A DNA stretch of 64,000 bases from Paenibacillus sp. W2I17 (GCF_030815985.1 NZ_JAUSXM010000001.1:1922001-1986000); one strand, 5' to 3'. Shown: positions 17,902 to 27,059, counted from the first letter of the stretch. Notes: a model not told the origin generated them from the sequence alone. Program-made: numbers and translations.

Positions 17902-19173
17902 TTATTGACTGCCAATAGCCTCGTTAATCAACTTGGCTGTTCGATCCAAAGCCTCCTGCGGAGTTGCCTTATCGGATAGAACCTCAACAATATTATTTTT
18001 CAGGTCCGTTGTAATTTTGGATATAATTGTCTGTCTGGACCAGTCATTAGCTGCAAGAGGCGAACTGTTCTTCAGTTCATCCGCGAAAATTTCAAACATC
18101 TCCTTGCCAAATTCATAATTCAGGACAGCGCTATCCTTCCGTGGACTCATAAACAATGACTCCTGATTATATTTTGAATTCACTTCTTTGGACGTTAAGT
18201 ATTCAATAAATTCTGCCGCCTCCTGCTCATATCCACTGCCTTTGAAAGCCATCAGAAACTTCCCGCCGGGTACTGAAGAACGTTGTGTTCCTTTTGGCAT
18301 GTAGGTGACTCCCCATTCAAAATCGGTGATATCCTTGTAATTGCTGATCATCCAGTTGCCAGCCCAGTGGGTAGCCACCGTCCCGGAACGGAACAGGTTG
18401 TTCGGATTTTCCCCTCCGAGCCATACGGATTCGGGCATGATCCCTTCTTGATGAAGCAGCTTGAACTGCTCCATGCTACGGATTCCGGCTTCACTGTTAA
18501 TCGCTGCTGCAGTGCCATCCTCTGTTAAGATGCTTCCGCCATTCTGATACAAAAGAGTGGACCATCTATGCGGTGTGACATCCCATACCATGCCATAACG
18601 TGCTCCGCCTTTATCCATAACCTCTTTTAACGCAGCTGTGTATTCATCCCACGTCCATACCTGGTCAGGAGATGTCGGTACTTTGACGCCCGCTTTATCA
18701 AATAAGGTTTTGTTATAAATAAGCCCATTCGCTGTAACATCCATAGGCGCCGCTACCAGCTTGTCATTAATAACATAATAAGGTTTAAGTGAGTCAATAA
18801 ATTGATCCTTGAATTGGTCCGCATTGTCCACGTAAGGTGTCAGATCAACCGCTTGATTAGCAAATGATCCGGTATCCGTGACCCGGCTCAGGGCAGGTGG
18901 CTTTCCACCGGATAACATTGTTTTTAATTTGGTTTGGATATCCTTGAAGCCAACTTCAATCAGGTTGATTTTAACCTTGGTATTGGTCTGCTCATACTCT
19001 TTAATAATTTCCTTGATGACTTCTCCTTCTTTTCCGTCAGAGAACCACAGGAAATCCAGGGTTGTTTGTTTTGGATTAGCATTGGTACCTGAATTTCCGC
19101 AAGCAGTCAATACGATGAGTAACATGACCAATACCATGCTAGTGATGAGCTTAAACGTTGTTCTTTTTGTCAT
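17902..19173 (-). CDS. extracellular sugar-binding lipoprotein (SBP_bac_1)
   Basis: A 423-residue binding protein whose signal peptide ends in the lipobox VLTACG. The body has LDFLWFSDGKEGEVIKEIIKEYE at the start, VWTWDEYTAALKEVMDKGG in the hinge region and EAAEFIEYLTSKEVNSKY near the end, all typical of SBP family 1. It captures the oligosaccharide for the permeases at 16904 and 16080. The start at 19173 has AAGGAGAT 6 bases upstream; the frame extends to 19260 without a ribosome site. It lies 22 bases after the AraC gene, so regulator and transporter are probably co-transcribed. Confidence 0.92.
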   Translation of the reverse strand: MTKRTTFKLITSMVLVMLLIVLTACGNSGTNANPKQTTLDFLWFSDGKEGEVIKEIIKEYEQTNTKVKINLIEVGFKDIQTKLKTMLSGGKPPALSRVTDTGSFANQAVDLTPYVDNADQFKDQFIDSLKPYYVINDKLVAAPMDVTANGLIYNKTLFDKAGVKVPTSPDQVWTWDEYTAALKEVMDKGGARYGMVWDVTPHRWSTLLYQNGGSILTEDGTAAAINSEAGIRSMEQFKLLHQEGIMPESVWLGGENPNNLFRSGTVATHWAGNWMISNYKDITDFEWGVTYMPKGTQRSSVPGGKFLMAFKGSGYEQEAAEFIEYLTSKEVNSKYNQESLFMSPRKDSAVLNYEFGKEMFEIFADELKNSSPLAANDWSRQTIISKITTDLKNNIVEVLSDKATPQEALDRTAKLINEAIGSQ

Positions 19174-19195
19174 ATCAACATCTCCTTGGAAGGGT

Positions 19196-20077
19196 CTAAT
19201 GAATTTTGGCTTCGTTGAGCAATTCACTTTTACGGAATAACTGTGGTGATACGCCCACATATTGTTTAAAGGCCCTGCTAAAATATACAGGTGTGTTAAA
19301 ACCTAGCGTCTCAGATATGGACAAAATCGGTGCATCCGTAGACAGCAACAATTTTTTGGCCTCTGCAACTCTTTTCCGTATAACATAATTGCTTATGGTA
19401 TATCCCGTCGTCTCTTTGAAAGAATGACAAATGTAGTACTTATTCAAATGGAGTGTTTTGGACAGTTCATCCAACGAAACATTCTCCGTATAGTTCTGGT
19501 TTAAATAATGAAGAACCCGGCTTACGCTTGTCTGCTTCTGGGAAGAACATAAGATAGGATTGGCGGATTGCTCACTGGTCGTTTTCCGGTAAATCCGCAG
19601 TAGCAATTGGGTAAGACTTAATTTCACCATTGTTTTGTACCCTGTATTCCCTGCCCCCATCTCCTCCTTGATTCCCTTAAATATAGCTGTGATATGCTCA
19701 CGCTCCTCCGGAGGCCAATGCACCAATAACCCATTGGGATGACGGAATATGGACATCAGATTCTCCAACTGACTGACAGCAAGCATGTCCAAAAGCAATA
19801 ATTCCGTGAAATTGACGAAACTTCGCTTGTACACGATTTCTCTTGAAGGATTGATTCGGTGGGGCACACCGCCTCTGAATATAAACATATCTCCAGGCAG
19901 CGGCTTATATATTCGGTCACCGATTAAAAAGGTTGCATCTCCTTGAATAAAATAATGTATCTCATACCCATTATGCGTATGAACAGGCCATTCATCCTGA
20001 AAATTATCTGCTTCTGATCGCACATAAACTTCATTTTCCTGCAAAGCAATATTCGTCGGGGTGTGTATGGTTAGCAT
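19196..20077 (-). CDS. AraC-family regulator, first gene of the GH105 operon
   Basis: A 293-residue regulator with a cupin-type sensor arm (HTHNGYEIHYFIQGDATFLIG, GDMFIFRGGVPH) and two C-terminal helix-turn-helix units (about 185-285) with GFNTPVYFSRAFKQYVGVSPQLFRK. The start at 20077 has AAGGGAGAT 7 bases upstream. As the leading gene of the AraC-SBP-permease-permease-851aa-GH105 operon it most likely activates the operon in response to the imported sugar. A cre-like box lies about 60 bases upstream of the start, suggesting catabolite control as well. Confidence 0.9.
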   Translation of the reverse strand: MLTIHTPTNIALQENEVYVRSEADNFQDEWPVHTHNGYEIHYFIQGDATFLIGDRIYKPLPGDMFIFRGGVPHRINPSREIVYKRSFVNFTELLLLDMLAVSQLENLMSIFRHPNGLLVHWPPEEREHITAIFKGIKEEMGAGNTGYKTMVKLSLTQLLLRIYRKTTSEQSANPILCSSQKQTSVSRVLHYLNQNYTENVSLDELSKTLHLNKYYICHSFKETTGYTISNYVIRKRVAEAKKLLLSTDAPILSISETLGFNTPVYFSRAFKQYVGVSPQLFRKSELLNEAKIH

Positions 20078-20133
20078 CAGTAAAGATCTCCCTTCCCAGA
20101 ATATAAAAAGCAATATAGTTTAATAATTTACAA

Positions 20134-20147
20134 TGATAGCGCTTTAC
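20134..20147. promoter_or_regulatory. putative cre (CcpA) box upstream of the GH105 operon
   Basis: TGATAGCGCTTTAC, read on the other strand GTAAAGCGCTATCA, matches the CcpA operator pattern around the central GCGC with near-palindromic flanks. It lies in the promoter region of the AraC gene at 20077. Confidence 0.5.
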
Positions 20148-20260
20148 AATGAATTGTATCACAGTTATTTCGATCTAATCTGAACTATATTGCTGTATTG
20201 TTGATCACAATTGTTGAAAATGAATAGAAAGGAATTCATAGGGATTCGAAAGATGGAAAC

Positions 20261-20298
20261 AAAAAAACCGCTGTCCAGCCCTTAGGCTATCACGCGGT
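20261..20298 (-). terminator. Rho-independent terminator
   Basis: On the minus strand ACCGC...AGCC-TAAG-GGCT...GCGGT forms a two-part stem followed by seven T. It lies just downstream of the broken phosphotransferase gene. Confidence 0.8.
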
Positions 20299-20314
20299 CC
20301 ATTAGCATTACCTT

Positions 20315-21108
20315 TCAAACCCATTCATCCCAATGGTTTTCAAGAAAAATGACTTCTTTCTCATAGTGGGCCAGATGACCCTCTTCGACCATCTTCATAA
20401 AAGCGACATCTCCATCAGCCGCACGATCAGTCAGTGTTTTACACATGAAACGGATACGGGATATGACCAATCCTTCAAATCTGCTGGAACACTCAGCCCG
20501 TACGTAGCCATGAATAAGGCAATCCGTTCTTTCCGAATAGTTCCGTGCGCCTGGCTGGCGTATGGCATTACACCCTTTCCGTCCATCTCTGGTGAAAAAT
20601 CTGCGAGTGGAACGGATGTATACAAGACATAGGCGATATCCCACATTCGCGGACCCGGACCCGCCATATCAAAATCAATAATGCCTTGAGGACGGCCATC
20701 CTTGAACACCACATTATACGGCGCAAAATCGTTATGACATACAACTTCATCTTCAGTTATGCCTGGATATTTGTTCGTTGATACTGATGTTGTTGTAAAT
20801 CCAACGGTCGCATCATGGTAACTTCTCAACAGTTTAGCGACTTCAATCAAAGATTCGTCTGACCACATATACTCTTCTAGATCAGGGTAGTCATTGCCTG
20901 GAACGATGCCTTCAAGGTAAGAAAGTACTTCTCGCCCCTGTTCATCTATTCCCAGAAATCGAGGGGCATGATCATAACCAACTTTTTCGAGATGTAAAAG
21001 CAATTCAATCACATATGGATTTGGTTTCGCATGCCGGCGAACCGTCTCGCCTATTCTGATGACCTGATTCACATTACCTCCCGATAACACTTCCTCCTGT
21101 TTGGCCAC
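20315..21108 (-). pseudogene. aminoglycoside phosphotransferase (APH) family gene, frameshifted
   Basis: The N-terminal part (21108 to about 20460) encodes an APH-fold kinase with VCHNDFAPYNVVF (catalytic loop HNDF..N) and GIIDFDMAGPGPRMWD (metal-binding D). It then runs out of frame into VSCVKH and a stop at 20431. The -1 frame continues with ISRIRFMCKTLTDRAADGD to a natural end at 20315, which matches the usual C-terminus of this family. The break is at DLKDW / VISRIR near 20465, where TGGTCATA would be in frame as TGGGTCATA, i.e. one G is missing. The GTG at 21108 is 7 bases after AGGAGG and is the better start. It may be a real inactivation or a base-call error. Confidence 0.8.
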
Positions 21109-21125
21109 TTTCACCCCTCCTCAAG

Positions 21126-21401
21126 CTAAACTTCCTTGCTATGCCCATGATTACGATTTTTCTTATAACTCCCCGGGAATCCCGCGACCAATAGTATGAA
21201 TCCAACAAAAAACATGAAGTATACGAGTAAACCTGTTGGATGCTCGTTCGTCTGAGCAAACTGGGGTACGTTCGTCCCTCCTGACGCATATCCTGCTTCT
21301 ACTATAGCGACAGATACTCGGATTGAAATTCTCTCCATCGTTGAAATAAACACACTGCCAAGCATGAGGACTACACCCAAAATCTTGTTAATATTATTCA
21401 T
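21126..21401 (-). CDS. small two-helix membrane protein
   Basis: A 91-residue protein with a hydrophobic N-terminal helix (about 5-22), a polar loop with GGTNVPQFAQTNEHPTG, and a second helix (58-76) followed by a basic tail. AAGGAGG is 6 bases before the ATG. I do not recognise the family. It precedes the phosphotransferase gene by only about 18 bases in the same direction, so the two may be co-transcribed. Confidence 0.65.
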   Translation of the reverse strand: MNNINKILGVVLMLGSVFISTMERISIRVSVAIVEAGYASGGTNVPQFAQTNEHPTGLLVYFMFFVGFILLVAGFPGSYKKNRNHGHSKEV

Positions 21402-21523
21402 TTCATGCCTCCTTGATTAAGCGTCCACTTTTTATGAGGTTATCTACTTAATGTCTTTCGATTCTCTAGTCTATATTCCTGCATGTTATATTAACAGTCC
21501 GTTCCTATATCATCATATCAAAT

Positions 21524-21547
21524 AGCGGCGTCATTACTGACGCCGCT
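21524..21547 (-). terminator. terminator hairpin after GNAT gene
   Basis: A perfect 10-bp stem AGCGGCGTCA / TGACGCCGCT with a TTAC loop, 20 bases beyond the stop of the GNAT gene. The minus-strand tail is ATTTGATAT, a weak T tract. Confidence 0.65.
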
Positions 21548-21567
21548 GTTGACGCTCTCTGAATAAG

Positions 21568-22107
21568 TTACGTAGCTACCACTTGGTGCAGATCCATACT
21601 ATTTTCGAAAAAGGCTGACCGTTCAACATAATACAGATCATACATCTGTTCATTCATATTAATCCGTTGATATACATCTGGATACACATCATTGGCTAAT
21701 TTCACATAAGGCAGTTTTTGTACCGCTTTTCTGGATCTTATATTCTGCTTGCGTATCTTCATAAATACCGTTTCAATCCCATGTTCCAGAAACAATTCAA
21801 CAAAAAAGGCTGATTTGGCTCTTTGGCTATACCCATTTCCAAAAAAAGGTGATCCAATCCAAGTGGCTAAAAAACCGGTTTGATGCTCAATATGATATAG
21901 ATCAATGGTTCCAATAGGCTGCCCTGTTTCATTCAAAATCGTTCGGGAAATCACTGTCTTTTGCTCTTCTTCGACCATCAATTGTTTGGTCAGGAATAGA
22001 TATTCTTCATACGATTGGCATGCATAACGAACGTAAGGAGAAACTGCGGGGTCCATCATTAAGCTGTACAGTGAAAGGCATTCCTGCAAATCACGTTTTT
22101 TTAACAT
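21568..22107 (-). CDS. GNAT-family N-acetyltransferase (RimJ/RimL-like)
   Basis: A 179-residue acetyl-CoA-dependent acetyltransferase. The acetyl-CoA loop is degenerate (SPFFGNGYSQRAKSAFF, where the family norm is Q/RxxGxG/A), followed by IRKQNIRSRKAVQKL, the conserved N-x-x-S/A helix. The substrate is unknown. The start at 22107 (ATG) has AGGTGGT about 7 bases upstream; a GTG four codons earlier overlaps that site and is unlikely. Confidence 0.8.
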   Translation of the reverse strand: MLKKRDLQECLSLYSLMMDPAVSPYVRYACQSYEEYLFLTKQLMVEEEQKTVISRTILNETGQPIGTIDLYHIEHQTGFLATWIGSPFFGNGYSQRAKSAFFVELFLEHGIETVFMKIRKQNIRSRKAVQKLPYVKLANDVYPDVYQRINMNEQMYDLYYVERSAFFENSMDLHQVVAT

Positions 22108-22249
22108 TCTGTCTACCACCTAGTCCTTTTAGTTCGCTATATCAAGCAAATTAAGTATATAAAAGCTATTGTGGGATTTAATGAATTCTGTATGTGGCTT
22201 ATGTAAAATTCATTGGTAAATGTTGTACGACTTCACCTCGGGTAACACA

Positions 22250-22287
22250 AAAAAACGGCATGTCCCTTTTGAAGGAACACGCCGTTT
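22250..22287 (-). terminator. Rho-independent terminator of the GH5 gene
   Basis: On the minus strand a 13-bp imperfect stem AACGGCGTGTTCC / GGGACATGCCGTT is followed by TTTTT. It lies 25 bases after the cellulase stop. Confidence 0.88.
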
Positions 22288-22311
22288 GCACGGATGCCGA
22301 TAGACAGTAAA

Positions 22312-23499
22312 TTATTGCATACCTTGCATGATGGCATTAATGATATTTTGCTGCGTCACGGTTTTGTTTGAACGGTTAAACAAGGCGAATCCATGTTGAC
22401 CGTTATGCCCGTTATCCCAATAAACAGGAACCATTTTGTATTTCTTAGCTTTTGCTGTAACTGCTTTGGCGTAAGCAGCACGATATACATTGTTGCTGGA
22501 ATCGTAGGACGTTTTATCAATGGAACCGAACTCACCAATCACTACGGGATAGCCCTGAGTCACAAATTTGTCGTACATGGACTTGAACTGCGATTCAAGA
22601 TAATCCTCTTGGCCCCAAGTAGACTTCTTGGCAGGATTCGTAGAAGTTGCACCCCACTGTGTGATATTACCGTTTTCCTCACCTGCAAAATCCCACGGAG
22701 AGTAATAATGTGCCGAGATCATGATTCTCTTCTGCGAACTAGGAATAGCCGAGGATCTGTAATTATCTGTCGGAAGAGCAAAGCCATAATTACCAACAGT
22801 GTAGTCAATATTGGTATTCCAGCCTGGAATCAGCAACCATCTGGCATTGTTGTTACCTCCAGTCTGACGAACCGTATCCACGAAGATTTGATTGTATGCG
22901 TTCAGATTGGCGTAATAGGCCGAGTTTGGATTGCCATAGGTACCATCGAATACTTCGTTCATGGATTCGAAAATAAGACGGTCATTGTAGTTGCTAAACT
23001 TGGTGGCAATCTGCTGCCACACCTTCTTATATTTTTCCTTAATGGCAGTCTGATTGCCACCATTCACGAGTAGCCATCCACCCTGTACGGAATTAAACCC
23101 ATCACCATGAATATTGATGATCACATACAGACCTTCATTGTACGCATAATCCACGACTTGCTGAATTTGATTCAGCCATGCCGCATTGATTGTATAATTG
23201 GGAGCGCTTCCAATGTTACTCAAATAGGAAACGGGAATACGAATGGATTTGAAGCCTGCCGCTTTTACCTTTTTGATTAACTCTGGAGTTACCGTAGGAT
23301 TGCCCCAAGCTGTCTCATTCGGTGTACCGTTCACCGCTGCTTCCAGCTGATTGCCGAGATTCCATCCTGCACCCATCTCAGACACTATTTGCGAAGCGTC
23401 CGCTGCTGATGCTTTAGCGCTCCATCCCGTAAAGGCTACCGCAGCCACTAATACCAGTGCCAAGCTGCTGATGCCAAATTTCTTCCATTTTTTGAACAT
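22312..23499 (-). CDS. secreted glycoside hydrolase family 5 endoglucanase
   Basis: A 395-residue enzyme. The signal peptide (1-32) has a hydrophobic core and an AKASA/A cleavage region. The GH5 TIM barrel shows GWNLGNQLEA, RIPVSYL (R87), NIHGDGF (H131), the acid/base E182 in FESMNEVFDG, HYYSPW (H264) and the nucleophile E323 in VVIGEFGS. It hydrolyses beta-1,4-glucan or a related polymer outside the cell. It has no cellulose-binding or other accessory domain. The start at 23499 is 6 bases after GGAGGT; the open frame to 23634 has no ribosome site and would mask the signal peptide. It is monocistronic with its own terminator. Confidence 0.93.
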   Translation of the reverse strand: MFKKWKKFGISSLALVLVAAVAFTGWSAKASAADASQIVSEMGAGWNLGNQLEAAVNGTPNETAWGNPTVTPELIKKVKAAGFKSIRIPVSYLSNIGSAPNYTINAAWLNQIQQVVDYAYNEGLYVIINIHGDGFNSVQGGWLLVNGGNQTAIKEKYKKVWQQIATKFSNYNDRLIFESMNEVFDGTYGNPNSAYYANLNAYNQIFVDTVRQTGGNNNARWLLIPGWNTNIDYTVGNYGFALPTDNYRSSAIPSSQKRIMISAHYYSPWDFAGEENGNITQWGATSTNPAKKSTWGQEDYLESQFKSMYDKFVTQGYPVVIGEFGSIDKTSYDSSNNVYRAAYAKAVTAKAKKYKMVPVYWDNGHNGQHGFALFNRSNKTVTQQNIINAIMQGMQ

Positions 23500-23706
23500 A
23501 ACCATACCTCCGCTTATTCTATTATTTTTAACAAGCAGTGCAGTTAATCTATCCATACAGATTGAATGATTCGAGAATACGTGCCTCCTCTCCCTATCGA
23601 TCAAACAAATGAATTTTCCGTCTGACACCAACATAATAACACATTTATGGAAAATAAAGCGATATCTTTATTGTTTTTTATGACTATTTACTACAAAATA
23701 ATCCAT

Positions 23707-24123
23707 CTATCCGTTTAAATGGATTGCTTGAATTTGTTCTCTATCAAAATCAATAATCATGATGTGATCGGGCAAAATATGATCTCCGCAAGATATTGTT
23801 GCGCCGTAATCGGCTATACTGTTAAATGTGATATCCACACGATAGACTTCAATCTCATTAAACCAATTCTGATGTACCTTTTCATGAAGTTCATTCTCAT
23901 AATATTCTCGAAAGACAGTCTCACAAGTTGAAAACCACTTAATGTAGTCTTCTATTTTATAAACAATACAATCTAACGGTGTATTAGTGGACACATATAT
24001 TTGCACGTCATTTAAATCCTCATCCTGTATGCAATGTTTAAATATTTGCACTGTTTTTTGCAGAGTGTAACACCGGTAACTTTCATCACTCTCTTCTTCA
24101 AGCTCAATGAATTCACTTAACAA
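23707..24123 (-). CDS. hypothetical acidic protein
   Basis: A 138-residue acidic protein without membrane segments or recognised domain. The second half is beta-rich (IEVYRVDITFNSIADYG, IMIIDFDREQIQAIHL). It uses a TTG start at 24123 with AGAGGAG 10 bases upstream; no ATG is available near the site. It follows the alpha/beta-hydrolase gene by about 27 bases and may be its operon partner. Confidence 0.6.
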   Translation of the reverse strand: MLSEFIELEEESDESYRCYTLQKTVQIFKHCIQDEDLNDVQIYVSTNTPLDCIVYKIEDYIKWFSTCETVFREYYENELHEKVHQNWFNEIEVYRVDITFNSIADYGATISCGDHILPDHIMIIDFDREQIQAIHLNG

Positions 24124-24149
24124 TGTGATCTTGCTCCTCTCAATGCATA

Positions 24150-25136
24150 TTAAAATAGCTCATTTAACCACTTTACGAATTTTTCTTTCTCCTCAAACTG
24201 TGGGTAATGCGCTGACTCGTTGAATACAATGAAGTCTTTGATCGGTGCATCCAATACGTCAAAATAATCACGTGCTGCATTCGCAGTGGTCAGATGATCA
24301 ACAATTTCGGGTAAATTTTGATCAAATGCTTCCTTCAGTAAGATGTCTTGTGAACTGAACATCCCTGTATAAAAGCGAATCATATCCAACCCATTATATT
24401 CGGGATTAAAAAGGAATCCTGAAATATAATCTCTATTCTTATGGATGAGTCTGGCTGCACCACCGTACTTTTGCAACAAAATTCTAGGCGTAAGTTCCTT
24501 TCCTTGCTCGATCGAGCTGCGAATTAGCTCCAGTTTTTTAACATCCTCTGCATTACTGGCTTGTTTCGCTTGCTCGTACGTGTACTCCAAACTTTCCAGT
24601 TCGCTCTGAAGTGTATTAGCCATCTGTCCAATGCCTATATAAGCGTGAAACTGAGTAGGTGCTTTAGCCGCAGCTTTCATCCCGATGTATGTACCAAATG
24701 AATGACCAATTAATATAACCTTCTCTTGACCTAACTCCTTAGATACATAATCCCTTAACGCTAACAAATCATCTACTAATACATCTGTTGTCAGATTCGA
24801 GTAATCCTCAAAAAAGTGATAGGACTTCCCACTCCCACGTTGATCGTAATGCACCACCGTGAAGTGTTGCTCAAGTTCTTTCTGATACTTCCTTACGTAT
24901 GGAATCTCTGAGCATCCCGGCCCGCCATGCACAAAAATCAGGATAGGGTTAGTCCGATCAACACCCCTGATCATGACTTCATGTCCTGTACCGTTAATTT
25001 CGACCTGCTCTAACATGCTGATGCTGTTTTCACCTTTAATTTTCGGTGTCCATGTGGGAAATATCAGAGCTACTATAACCATTAAAATAATACTGAATAT
25101 GCTGTACTTGAGTGTTTTACGTATTTTTTTGCGCAT
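24150..25136 (-). CDS. membrane-anchored alpha/beta hydrolase (proline iminopeptidase-like)
   Basis: A 328-residue protein with an N-terminal membrane helix (9-28). The hydrolase fold has HGGPGC (oxyanion region), DQRGSGKS, the nucleophile elbow GHSFG, and the catalytic His in ESAHYPQFEE. The Asp is probably that of VDHLTTANAARDYF. In relatives this Asp follows a beta strand of about ten residues (pattern PVYFxxGxxD); here LPEI runs almost directly into VDHLTT, so the strand seems missing. AAGGAG lies 6 bases before the ATG. The substrate is unknown. If the strand is truly deleted the enzyme may be inactive. Confidence 0.82.
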   Translation of the reverse strand: MRKKIRKTLKYSIFSIILMVIVALIFPTWTPKIKGENSISMLEQVEINGTGHEVMIRGVDRTNPILIFVHGGPGCSEIPYVRKYQKELEQHFTVVHYDQRGSGKSYHFFEDYSNLTTDVLVDDLLALRDYVSKELGQEKVILIGHSFGTYIGMKAAAKAPTQFHAYIGIGQMANTLQSELESLEYTYEQAKQASNAEDVKKLELIRSSIEQGKELTPRILLQKYGGAARLIHKNRDYISGFLFNPEYNGLDMIRFYTGMFSSQDILLKEAFDQNLPEIVDHLTTANAARDYFDVLDAPIKDFIVFNESAHYPQFEEKEKFVKWLNELF

Positions 25137-25187
25137 GTAACGCTCCTTAAATCATAAGTTTCATTTGTAATTCTACCAGCGGTTCCT

Positions 25188-25823
25188 TTATCGTAACGGA
25201 TACAACAATTCAACGGGTTCTATCATCAGCTCTTCTTGGAAGATGTAATTGTGATCAGCTCCTACGATACAGAGGATTCGTTTTCCTGGATGAGCTTCAA
25301 CTGTATTTTTGACTCTTTGAATCATAATCTGATTGCGGACCACCCAGCGAAAGTTCTGTGCCTTCGCGTTTACCTGATGCAACCATTCATATTTTTGTCT
25401 GGTTACACGATCGAACTCCTTTGAATTAAAAGGAATCTCGCCAAACTGATACGTCTCCATTTGCTCTGCAAACCAATGATCATCCCGTTGTTCAAGTTCT
25501 TTGCGTTCCACGCCCGAATAACCGTTGAATGGATCAAAAGCATTCCACACATCCAATTCAAACCAATCAATAGGGACAAATGGGATGTTATGCTCCTCGC
25601 ATAAAGGGAAGACCAATTCCCAATACTCACTAGCTGGTTCTCCCCAGTATCCTCTATCATGTTTGTCCTTCAGGTACCTCAACCAACTCTGCGGATGAAC
25701 TTCACCACAAATGAGATCTGGTTTAAACTCAGTAATCACATCCTTGTAAAGGGAAAGGGAACAATGATATCGCTCCCTGAGTTCTGGATTATGAATGGTT
25801 CCAAGTATCCCAACCGTTGTCAT
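25188..25823 (-). CDS. TraB/EreA-like hypothetical protein
   Basis: A 211-residue protein. It has LGTIHNPELRERYH at the N-terminus, LICGEVHPQSW, and CIVGADHNYIF near the C-terminus. The GTxH, GExH and GADH positions recall the TraB/GumN and erythromycin-esterase-like superfamily, whose conserved Glu/His residues are thought to bind metal or act in hydrolysis. Its start codon overlaps the stop of the upstream GNAT gene (ATGA), indicating coupling, and AAAGGAG is placed well. The function is not established. Confidence 0.65.
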   Translation of the reverse strand: MTTVGILGTIHNPELRERYHCSLSLYKDVITEFKPDLICGEVHPQSWLRYLKDKHDRGYWGEPASEYWELVFPLCEEHNIPFVPIDWFELDVWNAFDPFNGYSGVERKELEQRDDHWFAEQMETYQFGEIPFNSKEFDRVTRQKYEWLHQVNAKAQNFRWVVRNQIMIQRVKNTVEAHPGKRILCIVGADHNYIFQEELMIEPVELLYPLR

Positions 25824-26365
25824 GGGCCCAGCTCCTTTATCATGTGTATATCTTTCGGCTCTTTGTCATAAAGTTCTTGATCAATCTCGCTTGCAATCTG
25901 ACTGCCCTGACTTCTATAAAAGGATACCGCTGATTTCGTCTCTGTGGAGGAGATATACAGATACTGTGCACCACGTTTCTTAGCCTCTTCACCTAACTCG
26001 TTTAGAATACGTTTTCCAATACCTTGTCTTCTGTACTCACGTGAGACATACATCAAGTCAACTTGTAATTGATTTCGTTCTTTTCCTCTATATTGATGTG
26101 CCAGCACACCAAATCCGATTAATTGATCGTCAGCTAACGCGCCATATGCCATGCCACCTTGTTCTAATTCGTACACATATCGATGTTGAATCTCCTTCAA
26201 AAGCTTCTCATCCCAGTTTGAGCACTCATGATTTTGTTCAAGCTCAACCAATCGGTTCCCTCTCATTTCATAGATGAGATCAATATGTTCCGAGCGATCT
26301 ATTTCCTGCAGCTGGTTCACATCATCAAGGGTCAACGTTCTATACGTTATCATGGTCGTTGCCAT
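25820..26365 (-). CDS. GNAT-family N-acetyltransferase
   Basis: A 181-residue GNAT protein with VDLMYVSREYRRQGIGKRIL (motif A, RxxGIG) and KSAVSFYRSQGS (motif B). Acceptor unknown. AAGGAG is only two bases from the first ATG, and the fifth codon (also ATG) is 14 bases away, so the exact start is unclear. It is coupled by an ATGA overlap to the TraB-like gene. Confidence 0.85.
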   Translation of the reverse strand: MATTMITYRTLTLDDVNQLQEIDRSEHIDLIYEMRGNRLVELEQNHECSNWDEKLLKEIQHRYVYELEQGGMAYGALADDQLIGFGVLAHQYRGKERNQLQVDLMYVSREYRRQGIGKRILNELGEEAKKRGAQYLYISSTETKSAVSFYRSQGSQIASEIDQELYDKEPKDIHMIKELGP

Positions 26366-26393
26366 CTCTCCTTCCCATGTTATTTCTAAGATC

Positions 26394-26525
26394 CTATGGC
26401 TTTATTGATCGAAGTCTGTATCTATCAAAGACCCTTTTATCGTACAAAAAAGTGTATTCCTTGTTCTCTTCAATTAGTTTTGACATATCCATTGGAACGG
26501 CTATTGTTCTTTCAAGATTATTAAA
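26394..26525 (-). other. protein-like sequence directly after the Nudix stop
   Basis: In the same frame as the Nudix gene and immediately behind its TGA, 43 codons read without a stop and look protein-like (LERTIAVPMDMSKLIEEN then YTFLYDKRVFDRYRL). There is no ribosome site before the internal ATG codons. It may be the remnant 3' end of another gene. No family is recognised. Confidence 0.3.
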
Positions 26526-26993
26526 TCAGCTTATTTTAATTACTGGTAACTCATTCAAATGATTTATTTCGATAGTGTATTTCTTAAACTTATGGTTCCC
26601 AAGTCCATCCCATCTGTCTGAGAAACGATAAAACATATCTCCGAAGTTCATACCTTCAGGTAATACATCCACAAGCTTTATTTCATCGATTTCAGACTCC
26701 GGTAAGCTCTCCAGCAATTTAACCTCAGCATAAGAGACCATACCAAAGCTCCCATTCCATTCAAATATTCCATAAGGTGTTAATTCAAAGCGTACTGCCC
26801 CTGTCTCTTCATAGAGTTCTCGACTTGCCGTGTGTAAAATTGTTTCCCCTATTTCTTTGTTGCCTCCGGGGATCTCCCAACCTCCTCTTTTCCTATTTTT
26901 TATAATGATGAATTTATTATTGTATTTAGCGATCATAACTGCAAATTTGATTAACTCTGGATCAAGTTCATCTAGATCAAACCAGTGGCTCAT
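26526..26993 (-). CDS. Nudix hydrolase
   Basis: A 155-residue Nudix protein. The Nudix box is GGNKEIGETILHTASRELYEETGA, with the metal-binding REL.EE core, following GGWEIPGG. Members hydrolyse nucleoside diphosphates linked to another moiety. GGGAGAG lies 5 bases before the ATG. Substrate cannot be predicted. Confidence 0.9.
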   Translation of the reverse strand: MSHWFDLDELDPELIKFAVMIAKYNNKFIIIKNRKRGGWEIPGGNKEIGETILHTASRELYEETGAVRFELTPYGIFEWNGSFGMVSYAEVKLLESLPESEIDEIKLVDVLPEGMNFGDMFYRFSDRWDGLGNHKFKKYTIEINHLNELPVIKIS

Positions 26994-27059
26994 GTTATCT
27001 CTCCCATAAACAACTATTCTTTCAATATATAATTGTTAAACCATTGAAGTGGTAACAAG

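Noticed and set aside
22393..23073. 226-residue plus-strand frame opposite GH5
   Set aside because: Antisense to catalytic GH5 coding sequence.
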